A DNA stretch of 19,840 nt from Acidobacteriota bacterium (GTDB lineage: Bacteria; Acidobacteriota; Holophagae; Holophagales; Holophagaceae): assembly GCA_021778785.1 (NCBI GenBank), contig JAJYBX010000003.1, positions 1-19,840 of the forward strand, read 5' to 3'. Each line of letters opens with the position of its first letter. Position 1 is the first letter of the stretch. The position numbers and the translations under genes are program-made. The notes under the pieces are model-generated. The model worked only from the letters and a program-made list of their open reading frames with translations, did no database searches and was not told where the DNA came from. Below are positions 7,723 to 13,888 of the stretch, piece after piece.

Positions 7723-7806
7723 GGTGCGAACGGTCGGACTCGAACCGACATGGTGTGAACCGCTGGAACCTAAATCCAGTGCGTCTACCAGTTCCGCCAC
7801 GCTCGC
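7722..7806 (-). tRNA. tRNA-Leu, anticodon UAG (reads CUN)
   Basis: 85 bases including an encoded CCA. Acceptor stem GCGAGCG / CGTTCGC (one G-U pair), D-arm with GGTAGAC, anticodon stem CTGGA / TCCAG with loop TTTAGGT, so the anticodon is TAG (plus-strand complement at 7770-7772). The long variable arm (GGT / ACC stem) is that of a class II tRNA and confirms leucine. T-arm GTCGG-TTCGAGT-CCGAC is perfect. Confidence 0.96.
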
Positions 7807-7830
7807 GAAGGGGCCAAATTGTCATGCCGG

Positions 7831-7907
7831 TGGTGCGCCCAGAGCGACTCGAACGCCCGACCCTCAGGTTCGAAGCCTGATGCTCTATCCAGCTGAGCTA
7901 TGGGCGC
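7831..7907 (-). tRNA. tRNA-Arg, anticodon UCG (reads CGA)
   Basis: 77 bases including an encoded CCA. Acceptor stem GCGCCCA / TGGGCGC is perfect. D-stem GCTC / GAGC, anticodon stem TCAGG / CCTGA with loop CTTCGAA gives anticodon TCG (plus-strand complement at 7871-7873). T-arm GGGCG-TTCGAGT-CGCTC has one G-U pair. It lies 24 bases upstream of tRNA-Leu on the same strand, so they are probably one transcript. A TAAACT stretch about 15 bases upstream (near 7925) may be the -10 box, but I could not pair it with a good -35. Confidence 0.95.
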
Positions 7908-7954
7908 GCACCGAAACCGCTAGTTTAGCCCGAAACGCCCGGTCGATCGAGCCC

Positions 7955-8887
7955 TCAGGCCAGGCACCAGGCGTCCTCGGCGCCATGCCGCAGCAGGCGG
8001 GTCATCTCGGCTTCGTCCAGGCCCAAGGCCCGGGCGGTCTCGCGTTCCGTGGCGAGGTCGCAGGGGAGGACTCCCGGGTCGTCGGTGCCCAGGGCGCAGC
8101 GCACGCCGGCCCGGAGCATCCGGGGCAGGGGATGGGGCCGCACGTCGGCGGCCAGACCCGCGTTGGAGCGGGGGCAGACGTCCACGGGGATGCCGCGGTC
8201 GGCCAGGAGGGCGAGGGTGTCGTCGTCGGCCCGGATGCCGTGGACGATGCGTTCGACACCGGCCTCCAGCACCGCCTCCCGCACGTTCGAGCCGGGACCG
8301 TTCTCGCCGGCATGGGCGGCGAGGCGCAGCCCGGCGGCGCGGGCCCGTTCGAAGACGGGGGCCCAGTCGCGGAAGGGGCAGCCCTCCAGGCCGCCGGTGG
8401 AGAAGCCCTTCACGAAGGCCGGGAGCTCCGGGAGCACCAGATCCAGGACCGCATGGCCGTGCTTGGGCCCGAAATGGTTCACGGCGTCCACCACCACGCA
8501 GCTCTGCAGACCCAGGGCCCGCGCCTCGGAGAGGCCCTCATCCAGCCCCTGCCAGAAGTCCGCGAGGGAGAGCTGCGCCTTGTGCACCACCAGGAAGTGC
8601 GGGGAGACCCAGAGATCCACGCCCGATCCGCCGGCCGCCAGGGTGCGCCGGGCCACGGCCAGGGCCGCCTGGCGCACCGCCGCGCGGCTGTCGAGGAGCG
8701 AGGCGCCGAAGAGGAACGCCTCGATGAACCCTTCGAAGGGGACCGCGCCGCCTCCCCACAGGGCCTCCAGGGGCCCCGGCAGGGCCAGCCCGCGGCGTTC
8801 CGCCTCGCGCCGGACCCAGGCCGGATCGAGGGCCCCCTCGAGGTGGGTGTGGCGATCGACGAGGGGAAGCGCGGGGGCGGGAATCAC
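7955..8887 (-). CDS. Adenosine deaminase family hydrolase
   Basis: A 310-residue metal-dependent amidohydrolase of the adenosine/adenine deaminase branch. Zinc ligands and catalytic residues are visible: VDRHTHLEGAL with His13 and His15, HAGE (His192, Glu195), IVHGI with His216, and GTDDPG with Asp269 and Asp270. CPRSN (238-242) is another family mark. Likely substrates are adenosine, adenine or aminodeoxyfutalosine (menaquinone synthesis); sequence alone does not decide. I chose the GTG at 8887, not the ATG at 8935, because the extra 16 residues are Gly/Arg-rich, lie inside a 50-bp repeat and are absent from the family, whose N-terminus starts shortly before the HxH motif. No ribosome-binding site precedes the GTG, and a -10-like CATAAT lies six bases upstream, so the mRNA may be leaderless. 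It ends 48 bases before tRNA-Arg. Confidence 0.87.
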   Translation of the reverse strand: MIPAPALPLVDRHTHLEGALDPAWVRREAERRGLALPGPLEALWGGGAVPFEGFIEAFLFGASLLDSRAAVRQAALAVARRTLAAGGSGVDLWVSPHFLVVHKAQLSLADFWQGLDEGLSEARALGLQSCVVVDAVNHFGPKHGHAVLDLVLPELPAFVKGFSTGGLEGCPFRDWAPVFERARAAGLRLAAHAGENGPGSNVREAVLEAGVERIVHGIRADDDTLALLADRGIPVDVCPRSNAGLAADVRPHPLPRMLRAGVRCALGTDDPGVLPCDLATERETARALGLDEAEMTRLLRHGAEDAWCLA

Positions 8888-8893
8888 CCGGAC

Positions 8894-8899
8894 ATTATG
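8894..8899 (-). promoter_or_regulatory. Candidate -10 box for the deaminase gene
   Basis: CATAAT on the minus strand matches the sigma-70 -10 at five of six positions and ends six bases before the GTG at 8887. The segment 17 bases upstream is not -35-like. It partly overlaps the first copy of the 50-bp repeat. Confidence 0.35.
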
Positions 8900-8946
8900 C
8901 CCACCCGCGCCGGACCCTCGCTTCGCAGGGTGCATTCAGCACCCTG
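8897..8946. repeat. 50-bp repeat, copy 1
   Basis: Differs from the copy at 8981-9030 by a single base (C at 8901 against T at 8985). It contains a perfect 8-bp hairpin CAGGGTGC-ATTCA-GCACCCTG at its right end and a weaker ACCCT/AGGGT pairing within. It overlaps the region just before the deaminase start. Confidence 0.9.
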
Positions 8947-8980
8947 GGCCACGCGCCTGTGGGCGTCCCACGCGGGCGTG

Positions 8981-9030
8981 ATGCTCACCCGCGCCGGACC
9001 CTCGCTTCGCAGGGTGCATTCAGCACCCTG
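8981..9030. repeat. 50-bp repeat, copy 2
   Basis: Second copy, 34 bases after the first, carrying the same 8-bp hairpin. It lies about 25 bases past the stop of the FYDLN_acid-like gene on the minus strand, so its hairpin could end that transcript. The 118-base stretch between the two genes (8936-9053) holds only these repeats and a GTGGG/CCCAC mini-hairpin in the spacer. Confidence 0.9.
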
Positions 9031-9053
9031 CTCCGCGGTCCGGCGGGGTTCGC

Positions 9054-9347
9054 CTACTCGTCGTAGTCGTCCATGCGGAGGTCGCCGGGATCGAAGCCCT
9101 CGCCGCGGCCACGCTCGATGGGCACACCGGTCTCGCTGAAGGCCTCCTCGAGGTTCTCTGCCTCGGGCTCGGGGGTGAAGTCGTCCTCGATGACGTGGGC
9201 GACCTTCTCCTTCTTCAGGACCTTCGGCTTGGCCGGAGCGCTCTTCTGGTTGGCCCCGCATTTGGGGCAGAGGGCCTCCGTCTTGCCGAAGTCGTAGAAC
9301 TTCGTCGCGCACTGGAAGCATGTGTATTTCTTGCCGAGATCCGCCAT
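9054..9347 (-). CDS. FYDLN_acid-like zinc-ribbon protein with acidic C-terminus
   Basis: A 97-residue cytoplasmic protein. The N-terminus has two Cys pairs, Cys10-x2-Cys13 and Cys27-x2-Cys30, around KFYDFGKTEALCPKCG, which closely resembles the FYDLN_acid family (named for a FYDLN motif beside a zinc ribbon and an acidic tail). A Lys/Pro/Ala-rich stretch (35-50) leads to a tail rich in Glu/Asp, ending DDYDE. The molecular role of the family is unknown. The ATG at 9347 follows GAGGATGGGG; the upstream in-frame TTG at 9371 would fall about three bases from the predicted transcription start and is rejected. It is a single-gene unit with its own promoter, followed by the hairpin-bearing repeat. 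Confidence 0.85.
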   Translation of the reverse strand: MADLGKKYTCFQCATKFYDFGKTEALCPKCGANQKSAPAKPKVLKKEKVAHVIEDDFTPEPEAENLEEAFSETGVPIERGRGEGFDPGDLRMDDYDE

Positions 9348-9380
9348 CGCCCCATCCTCGCCCAGACTCAAAGGAACAAG

Positions 9381-9409
9381 GTTCTACCAGACCGGGAGGC
9401 TCTTGTCAC
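9381..9409 (-). promoter_or_regulatory. Sigma-70 type promoter of the FYDLN_acid-like gene
   Basis: On the minus strand GTGACA (9409-9404, five of six matches to the -35) and TAGAAC (9386-9381, four of six to the -10) are exactly 17 bases apart. Transcription would begin near 9374, giving a leader of about 27 bases before the ATG at 9347. This is the best-formed promoter in the window. Confidence 0.6.
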
Positions 9410-9427
9410 CAGGGAGGTTGAAAGGGC

Positions 9428-10459
9428 TCAGATCCAGGGGGCCTTGCCGAGCTTGGCGGCATCCCCCTCACAGAGCTGCTGGATGACCGTGGTGGTGAAA
9501 ATCCGGTGTTGGACCTCCACGTCCTCCCCGAACCGCTCCACGAAGGTGGCCCGGCTGCGTTCCAGCTCGTCCCGGAGCAGGCCGTAGAGGTTGCCCTGGG
9601 TGCGGGCCTGGGCCACCTTGGCGGGGAAGTAGAGCTCCACATCGCCGACCAGCACACGGGCGAGCCGCTCGGCGCCGGCCCGCGTCCGCGGATCGAGCTC
9701 CTGGGCGGGCGGGGCTTCGATGGGTTCCGGCACCATCTGGGTGGGGGCGCTGGGCATGGGTTCGGGCGGGGGCGCGGGGTGCTCGTCCTCCTTGCCGGCT
9801 GCCAGGGCGGCCAGGAGGGCGGAGGCGGCCAGCACCAGGGCCCGCATCTGCTCGGGGTGGTCCAGTTTCTGCCGCACGCCGCAGTCCGCCAGAAGCAGGG
9901 CCACGGTCTTCCGCTTGTGGCGCAGGGGGAGGATGGCCAGATCCGGGGCCTCGAAGGAGCTGAGGGGCGCCAGGAGGGTCGAGTAGGCAGGCCCGGGCCG
10001 CCGGATGGCGTGGGTGCCGCCGTGGATGAGGGCCTCCAGGTCCGGGGAGGGGACGACGGCGCCGGCCCGCCGGGGGGGCTCCCCGTCGAAACCGCGCTGG
10101 GCGTAGAGACTGGCGAGGCCCTGCTTGAGGATGAAGAGGGCGCTCCGCTCCACGAAGGGGGCGAGGCCGTCCAGCAGGCGCTTGAGGAGCTCGCTCTGGG
10201 AGGCGGCGCCCTCGATCAGGTCCAGGGCCGAGGCCAGGTGCCGCTCGGAGGACTCGGCGTTCCCGAGGACCAGGGTGGACGGCGCGGCCTCGGAGAGCCG
10301 GGCGAGGAGATCGGCATCGGGCCGGAAGCGGGTCAGGCCCTCCTGCCAGGCCGCCATCACCTCCTCCAGCAGCGACTGGTGCCGCTGGTTGAGCCAGGCT
10401 TCCAGGGAGGCGCGGAGCGCATCGTGGCTGGGTGGGGCCTCGGGGCGGGGGTCGCTCAT
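9428..10459 (-). CDS. Uncharacterised protein of 343 aa, possible GAF-like domain
   Basis: I do not recognise a named family. The first 90 residues look helical (HQSLLEEVMAAWQEGL). Residues about 75-215 have a pattern like a divergent GAF domain: ASQSELLKRLLDGLAPFVERSALFILKQG, then a strand-rich segment ending LAILPLRHKRKTVALLLADCG. A Pro/Glu-rich linker (about 225-260) leads to a C-terminal helical part with ERLARVLVGDVELYFPAKVAQAR, NLYGLLRDELERSR. I recall a similar tail at the end of various acidobacterial proteins, without a known function. There is no signal peptide or clear membrane helix. It is divergent from the STAS/kinase/phosphatase genes, 115 bases away, so it may be their input or target. 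The ATG at 10459 lacks a clear ribosome-binding site. Confidence 0.7.
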   Translation of the reverse strand: MSDPRPEAPPSHDALRASLEAWLNQRHQSLLEEVMAAWQEGLTRFRPDADLLARLSEAAPSTLVLGNAESSERHLASALDLIEGAASQSELLKRLLDGLAPFVERSALFILKQGLASLYAQRGFDGEPPRRAGAVVPSPDLEALIHGGTHAIRRPGPAYSTLLAPLSSFEAPDLAILPLRHKRKTVALLLADCGVRQKLDHPEQMRALVLAASALLAALAAGKEDEHPAPPPEPMPSAPTQMVPEPIEAPPAQELDPRTRAGAERLARVLVGDVELYFPAKVAQARTQGNLYGLLRDELERSRATFVERFGEDVEVQHRIFTTTVIQQLCEGDAAKLGKAPWI

Positions 10460-10501
10460 CGGGGGTCCGGGGGGAAGTTGCCCTCAAGGGTAGCCCACAA
10501 C

Positions 10502-10524
10502 GCCAGGGAAGTACCCTCCCTGGC
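10502..10524. promoter_or_regulatory. Hairpin/inverted repeat between divergent genes
   Basis: Arms GCCAGGGA (10502-10509) and TCCCTGGC (10517-10524) pair perfectly around a 7-base spacer. It sits in the 115-base divergent interval between the 343-aa protein and the STAS gene. With that spacing it could be a dimeric operator controlling both directions; no convincing promoter elements were found around it. Confidence 0.4.
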
Positions 10525-10574
10525 AATCCGGGGGCCGGGACGCTAGCATGGCCCAGGTTCCTTGGAGTCGGCGG

Positions 10575-10934
10575 ATGGCGGATCTTTCCATCGAGGTGCA
10601 GGAGGTTGACGGGGTGGCGGTCATCCTGCCGGCCGGCTTCATCAACGCGCACACGGTCCGGGAATTCGAAGATGCCATGGAATCCCTGGTCAAGGCGGGG
10701 CGGTACACGATCCTGCTGAACTGCCGGGATCTGAGCTACATCAGCTCCGCGGGCCTGGGGGCGATCATGGGGCTCATCGAGACCGTGCGGGAGCATGGCG
10801 GCGACATCCTGCTCTCCAACCTGCAGGAGAACGTCTTCGCCATCTTCGACACGCTGGGCTTCACCCAGCTCTACCGGGTCTTCAGCGACCAGGGCGCGGC
10901 GCTGGCCGCGGCCGCCCCGGAGCGGAAGGGCTGA
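10575..10934 (+). CDS. Anti-sigma factor antagonist (STAS domain, SpoIIAA/RsbV type)
   Basis: A 119-residue single STAS domain protein. In partner switching the unphosphorylated form binds an RsbW-type kinase and frees that kinase's target; phosphorylation at a serine switches it off. The loop SYISSAGLG (54-62) aligns with the MDSSGLG region of SpoIIAA, placing the phospho-site at Ser58. The fold is otherwise complete: a strand-rich start (IEVQEVDGVAVILPAG), then alternating helices and strands to LYRVF. The ATG at 10575 has GGAG seven bases upstream; an in-frame ATG at 10548 lacks one. It is first in a tight run with the kinase (1-base gap) and the phosphatase, so the three are surely co-transcribed. 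Confidence 0.92.
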   Translation: MADLSIEVQEVDGVAVILPAGFINAHTVREFEDAMESLVKAGRYTILLNCRDLSYISSAGLGAIMGLIETVREHGGDILLSNLQENVFAIFDTLGFTQLYRVFSDQGAALAAAAPERKG

Positions 10935-10935
10935 G

Positions 10936-11373
10936 GTGGGAGCCAAGGTGGACCACGCCCAGTTCCGGCTCGTGATCCCGAGCCAGACCCGCTACCTCAA
11001 CCTGGTGACGGGGCTGGCCAAGCGCGCGGCCCTGGTGGCCGGCATGGACGACGCCACGGCCGCGAAGGTGAGCATCGCCGTGGACGAGGCGGTGACCAAC
11101 GTGATCCTCCACGCCTACCACGGCGAGGGCGAGCACAGCGTCGAGCTGGAGGTCCGCTTCACCGAGGAGGCCCTGGAGATCCACATCCTCCATTCCGGCC
11201 AGGGCATCCGCCAGGACCAGGTGGTGCTGCCGGACCCGAAGGAATACATCAAGCACCCCCGGAAGGGCGGCCTGGGCCTCCTGCTCATGAGCCGCTTCAT
11301 GGATGAGGTGCGCTTCCAGGAGGATGGGGGTTCCGGCCGGAACGAGTGCTGCCTGATCAAGAAGATCGGCTGA
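10936..11373 (+). CDS. RsbW/SpoIIAB-like anti-sigma factor serine kinase with altered ATP site
   Basis: A 145-residue GHKL-fold ATPase that should phosphorylate the STAS partner and hold a target protein. The N-box VDEAVTNVILHAY (49-61, Asn55) and the glycine-rich G2 segment GGLGLLLMSR (111-120) are clear. The G1 box, normally DxGxG with an Asp that contacts adenine, reads HSGQG (86-90): His86 stands at the Asp position, encoded by CAT. Either ATP binding is altered or the protein is a non-catalytic binder. I placed the start at the GTG at 10936, directly after the STAS stop; the GTG at 10948 has a better ribosome-binding site (GGGAG) and would shorten the protein by four residues. The phosphatase gene follows 18 bases downstream. 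The target sigma factor is not in this window. Confidence 0.88.
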   Translation: MGAKVDHAQFRLVIPSQTRYLNLVTGLAKRAALVAGMDDATAAKVSIAVDEAVTNVILHAYHGEGEHSVELEVRFTEEALEIHILHSGQGIRQDQVVLPDPKEYIKHPRKGGLGLLLMSRFMDEVRFQEDGGSGRNECCLIKKIG

Positions 11374-11391
11374 GGGGCCTCTCCCCGCGCC

Positions 11392-12960
11392 ATGCAGACC
11401 ACCCCCTTCGACCGACTGCGCGAACTGGCCCTCCGGATCCCCGAAGGCGCGCAGGAGCTGCTTCCGCTCATCGACTTCCTGGAGACCTTCCCGGACCAGG
11501 GCAGCGAGGAGGATCTGGTCCACCTGGTGGGCATCACGGCCATGGGCATCGCCAAGGCCCGCCAGGGCGGGCTCTGGGATGGCGGGAAGTGGCTGTTCCT
11601 CCGGGGTGCCGCGCCGGCCTTCCCCACGCATCCCGGCGACGGCTGGCGGGTGCTGCCCTGGGCCTACGGAGACGAGACTTTCGGGCACCTGGTCCTGAAG
11701 GCGCCGGACCTTCCGGATGCCGTCCCCCTCCTGCTCTCCATCTCGGCGCCCCTCCTGGCCTGGCGGCGGCTGGAGGCCCTCCGCAGCTCCCAGAACCAGG
11801 CCCTGGCCCTCCAGCTATCGCGATTGAACACCGTGTTCGAGCTCACCCGCAACCTGGGCGAGGTGGAGACCCGGCGCGACCTCGTGCGGCTCATGGCCAA
11901 CACCCTCATGGGCGAGTTCCGCATCATGCGGCTGCTGGTGGTGGACGCCGAGGGGCAGGTGCTCCATGCCAAGGGCGTGGGGGAACTGCCGCCGATCCTG
12001 GAGGGCGGCACCCTGCTCGAGGTCGTCCAGGGCAAGGGGCTGGTCCATGCCATCGAGCTGCTGGACCAGAACCACAGCCACGGGTTCGCCTACGCCGCCG
12101 AGCCCGCGGTGGGACAGCTTGGCGAGGATGATCTGCTCTTCCTCCGCACCCTCCTGAACCTCACCTCCACCCAGCTCTCCGCCCTGGAGCTGCGCGAGTC
12201 GAGGCTCCAGGCCGAGCGTCTGGAGAAGGACCTGGACCTGGCCCGGAACATCCAGCGCCAGGTGCTGCCCAAGCGCCTGCCCCAACCCGCCGGCTGGGAC
12301 TGCGCCGCCGCGAACCTCCCCTACCAGGCCGTGGGCGGGGATCTCTACGACCTCTGGATGGCCCGGGACGAGCAGGTGGGCGAACGGCTCCACATGGCCG
12401 TGGGGGACATCTCCGGCAAGGGGCTGCCCGCCTCCATGATGATGGTCCAGCTCTCGGCCTTCCTCCGGGCCATGGCCGACCATCGCGTGAAGCACTGGGG
12501 CCGGCTGGCGGAGCGCCTGAACCGCCGCATGAACGATGTGCGCGACCGGAACCGCTACACCACCCTCTTCGCCGCCAGCCTGAACCCCGAGAACGGCGAC
12601 TTCCGCTACGTGAATGGCGGCCACAACCCGCCCCTGCTGGTGCGGGCCTCCGGCGAGGTGGTGCGCCTCGCCCCCACCGGACCCATGGTGGGCCTGCTGC
12701 CGGGCGTGAAGTTCGAGGAGGGGAGGGCCCGGATGGAGCCTGGCGATGTGCTCGTCGCCTTCACCGACGGCCTGGTGGAGGCGGAGAACGCCGCCGGCGA
12801 GGAGCTGGGGGATGCCCCCCTGGCCGACCTCGTCCAGAGGCTCCCGGGGGCGGGCGCGGACGAACTGCTGGAGGCCCTGCTGGTGGCGGCCTTCCAGCAT
12901 CTCGAAGAGGGCCGGTTCCGGGACGACGTGACCCTGGTGGTGGTGAAGCGGTCCGCGTGA
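11392..12960 (+). CDS. GAF-linked PP2C-type phosphatase (SpoIIE/RsbU family)
   Basis: A 522-residue protein expected to dephosphorylate the STAS antagonist and so activate the switch. Residues about 1-130 look like a divergent sensory domain (strands KWLFLRG, GHLVLKAP). A GAF-type domain covers about 145-262, a linker helix rich in Glu/Arg (262-292) follows, and the PP2C domain spans about 300-520. Metal-binding motifs are all present: GGDLYD (315-320, Asp317), GDISGKG (338-344, Asp339), FTDG (457-460, Asp459) and RDDVTL (510-515). NGGHNPPLL (408-416) is also typical. There are no membrane helices, so the signal sensed is cytoplasmic. It lies directly downstream of the STAS and kinase genes with short gaps. 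Phosphatase identity is secure; which ligand the GAF part binds is unknown. Confidence 0.93.
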   Translation: MQTTPFDRLRELALRIPEGAQELLPLIDFLETFPDQGSEEDLVHLVGITAMGIAKARQGGLWDGGKWLFLRGAAPAFPTHPGDGWRVLPWAYGDETFGHLVLKAPDLPDAVPLLLSISAPLLAWRRLEALRSSQNQALALQLSRLNTVFELTRNLGEVETRRDLVRLMANTLMGEFRIMRLLVVDAEGQVLHAKGVGELPPILEGGTLLEVVQGKGLVHAIELLDQNHSHGFAYAAEPAVGQLGEDDLLFLRTLLNLTSTQLSALELRESRLQAERLEKDLDLARNIQRQVLPKRLPQPAGWDCAAANLPYQAVGGDLYDLWMARDEQVGERLHMAVGDISGKGLPASMMMVQLSAFLRAMADHRVKHWGRLAERLNRRMNDVRDRNRYTTLFAASLNPENGDFRYVNGGHNPPLLVRASGEVVRLAPTGPMVGLLPGVKFEEGRARMEPGDVLVAFTDGLVEAENAAGEELGDAPLADLVQRLPGAGADELLEALLVAAFQHLEEGRFRDDVTLVVVKRSA

Positions 12961-13005
12961 ACCGCCCTTGATCGCCCCCGTATCCTGGTACTGGAGGAGC
13001 GCTCC

Positions 13006-13845
13006 ATGAACCAAATGAAGACCTTCATCCTCATCGCGGCCATGACGGGCCTCCTGGTGTGGGTCGGCGGCTACTACGGCGGCCAGTCGGGCATGGTCCT
13101 GGCCCTCGTCATCGGCCTGGTGATGAACGGCATCAGCTACTTCTTCTCCGACAAGATCGTCCTGGCCAGCTACGGGGCCAAGGTGGTGACCCAGGCGGAG
13201 GCGCCGGAGCTCTACGCCATCGTGGCGAACCTGGCCCAGCGCGCCGGGCTGCCCATGCCCCGCATCGCCATCATCCCCGACGAGACGCCCAATGCCTTCG
13301 CCACGGGGCGGGACCCCGAACACGCCGTGGTGGCCGTCACCGAGGGCATCATGCGCATCCTCAGCCGGCCCGAGCTGGAGGCGGTCATCGGCCACGAGCT
13401 GGGCCACGTGAAGCACCGCGACATCCTCATCGGCAGCCTGGCGGCCGTGCTGGCCCAGGCCATCATGTTCCTCTCCCGCATGGCCATGTGGGTGAGCCCC
13501 CGGGACGAGGAGGGCCGTTCCAACCCCATCGCGGGGATCGCCATCATGATCCTCGGTCCCCTGGCCGCCCTGCTCCTCCAGATGGCCCTGAGCCGCTCCC
13601 GGGAATACCTGGCGGACGACTACAGCGCCCACCTCACGGGCCGGCCCGACATGCTGGCCTCGGCCCTGGAGCGCCTGCACAGCTCCAATGAGCAGGTGCC
13701 CATGCAGGCGGCCCAGCCGGCCACGGCCCACATGATGATCGTCAACCCCCTGAGCGGCGGCGGCCTCATGAGCCTCTTCTCCACCCATCCCCCCATGGCG
13801 GCCCGGGTGGAGCGGCTCCGCCGCATGCCCATCGAGGCCCGGTAG
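13006..13845 (+). CDS. htpX: HtpX-family membrane zinc metalloprotease (M48)
   Basis: A 279-residue inner-membrane protease for quality control of membrane proteins. Two N-terminal hydrophobic segments (about 6-24 and 28-46) precede the catalytic part with the zinc motif HELGH (130-134, Glu131 catalytic) and a downstream zinc ligand Glu200 in SREYLADD. Two more hydrophobic stretches (about 143-162 and 175-196) are as in HtpX. STHPPMAARVERL (259-271) is the conserved C-terminal family mark. Length is typical (about 280-295). The ATG has GGAGGAG seven bases upstream. It lies 45 bases after the phosphatase and 43 before the kinase, on the same strand, and could be part of one long transcript, though nothing links it functionally to the switch. 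Confidence 0.95.
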   Translation: MNQMKTFILIAAMTGLLVWVGGYYGGQSGMVLALVIGLVMNGISYFFSDKIVLASYGAKVVTQAEAPELYAIVANLAQRAGLPMPRIAIIPDETPNAFATGRDPEHAVVAVTEGIMRILSRPELEAVIGHELGHVKHRDILIGSLAAVLAQAIMFLSRMAMWVSPRDEEGRSNPIAGIAIMILGPLAALLLQMALSRSREYLADDYSAHLTGRPDMLASALERLHSSNEQVPMQAAQPATAHMMIVNPLSGGGLMSLFSTHPPMAARVERLRRMPIEAR

Positions 13846-13851
13846 CCCGGA

Positions 13852-13881
13852 TTGAACCTGGCGGCAACGGCTGCCGATACG
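13852..13881 (+). promoter_or_regulatory. Candidate promoter directly before the kinase ATG
   Basis: TTGAAC (13852-13857) and GATACG (13876-13881) are 18 bases apart; matches to consensus are four and three of six. The -10 ends seven bases before the ATG at 13889, which has no ribosome-binding site, so a leaderless mRNA is possible. Confidence 0.3.
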
Positions 13882-13888
13882 GGCCTAC

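Noticed and set aside
8888..8935. The ATG at 8935 as start of the deaminase
   Set aside because: The extra 16 residues lie in the 50-bp repeat, have no family counterpart and come before a -10-like box.
8897..9030. Two repeats with a 34-base spacer, a CRISPR-like spacing
   Set aside because: Only two copies, a long 50-bp unit, no further spacers and no cas genes in the window. A hairpin-bearing dispersed or duplicated repeat fits better.
9348..9371. The TTG at 9371 as start of the FYDLN_acid-like protein
   Set aside because: It would fall about three bases from the predicted transcription start, and the ATG at 9347 has a good ribosome-binding site.
10484..10574. A sigma-54 promoter before the STAS gene
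   Set aside because: CTGGCA at 10520-10525 looked like a -24 element, but there is no TTGCA-type -12 at the right spacing.
11815..13788. A minus-strand open frame of 657 codons opposite the phosphatase and htpX
   Set aside because: It spans two real genes, contains no family motif and has His/Gly-rich shadow composition.
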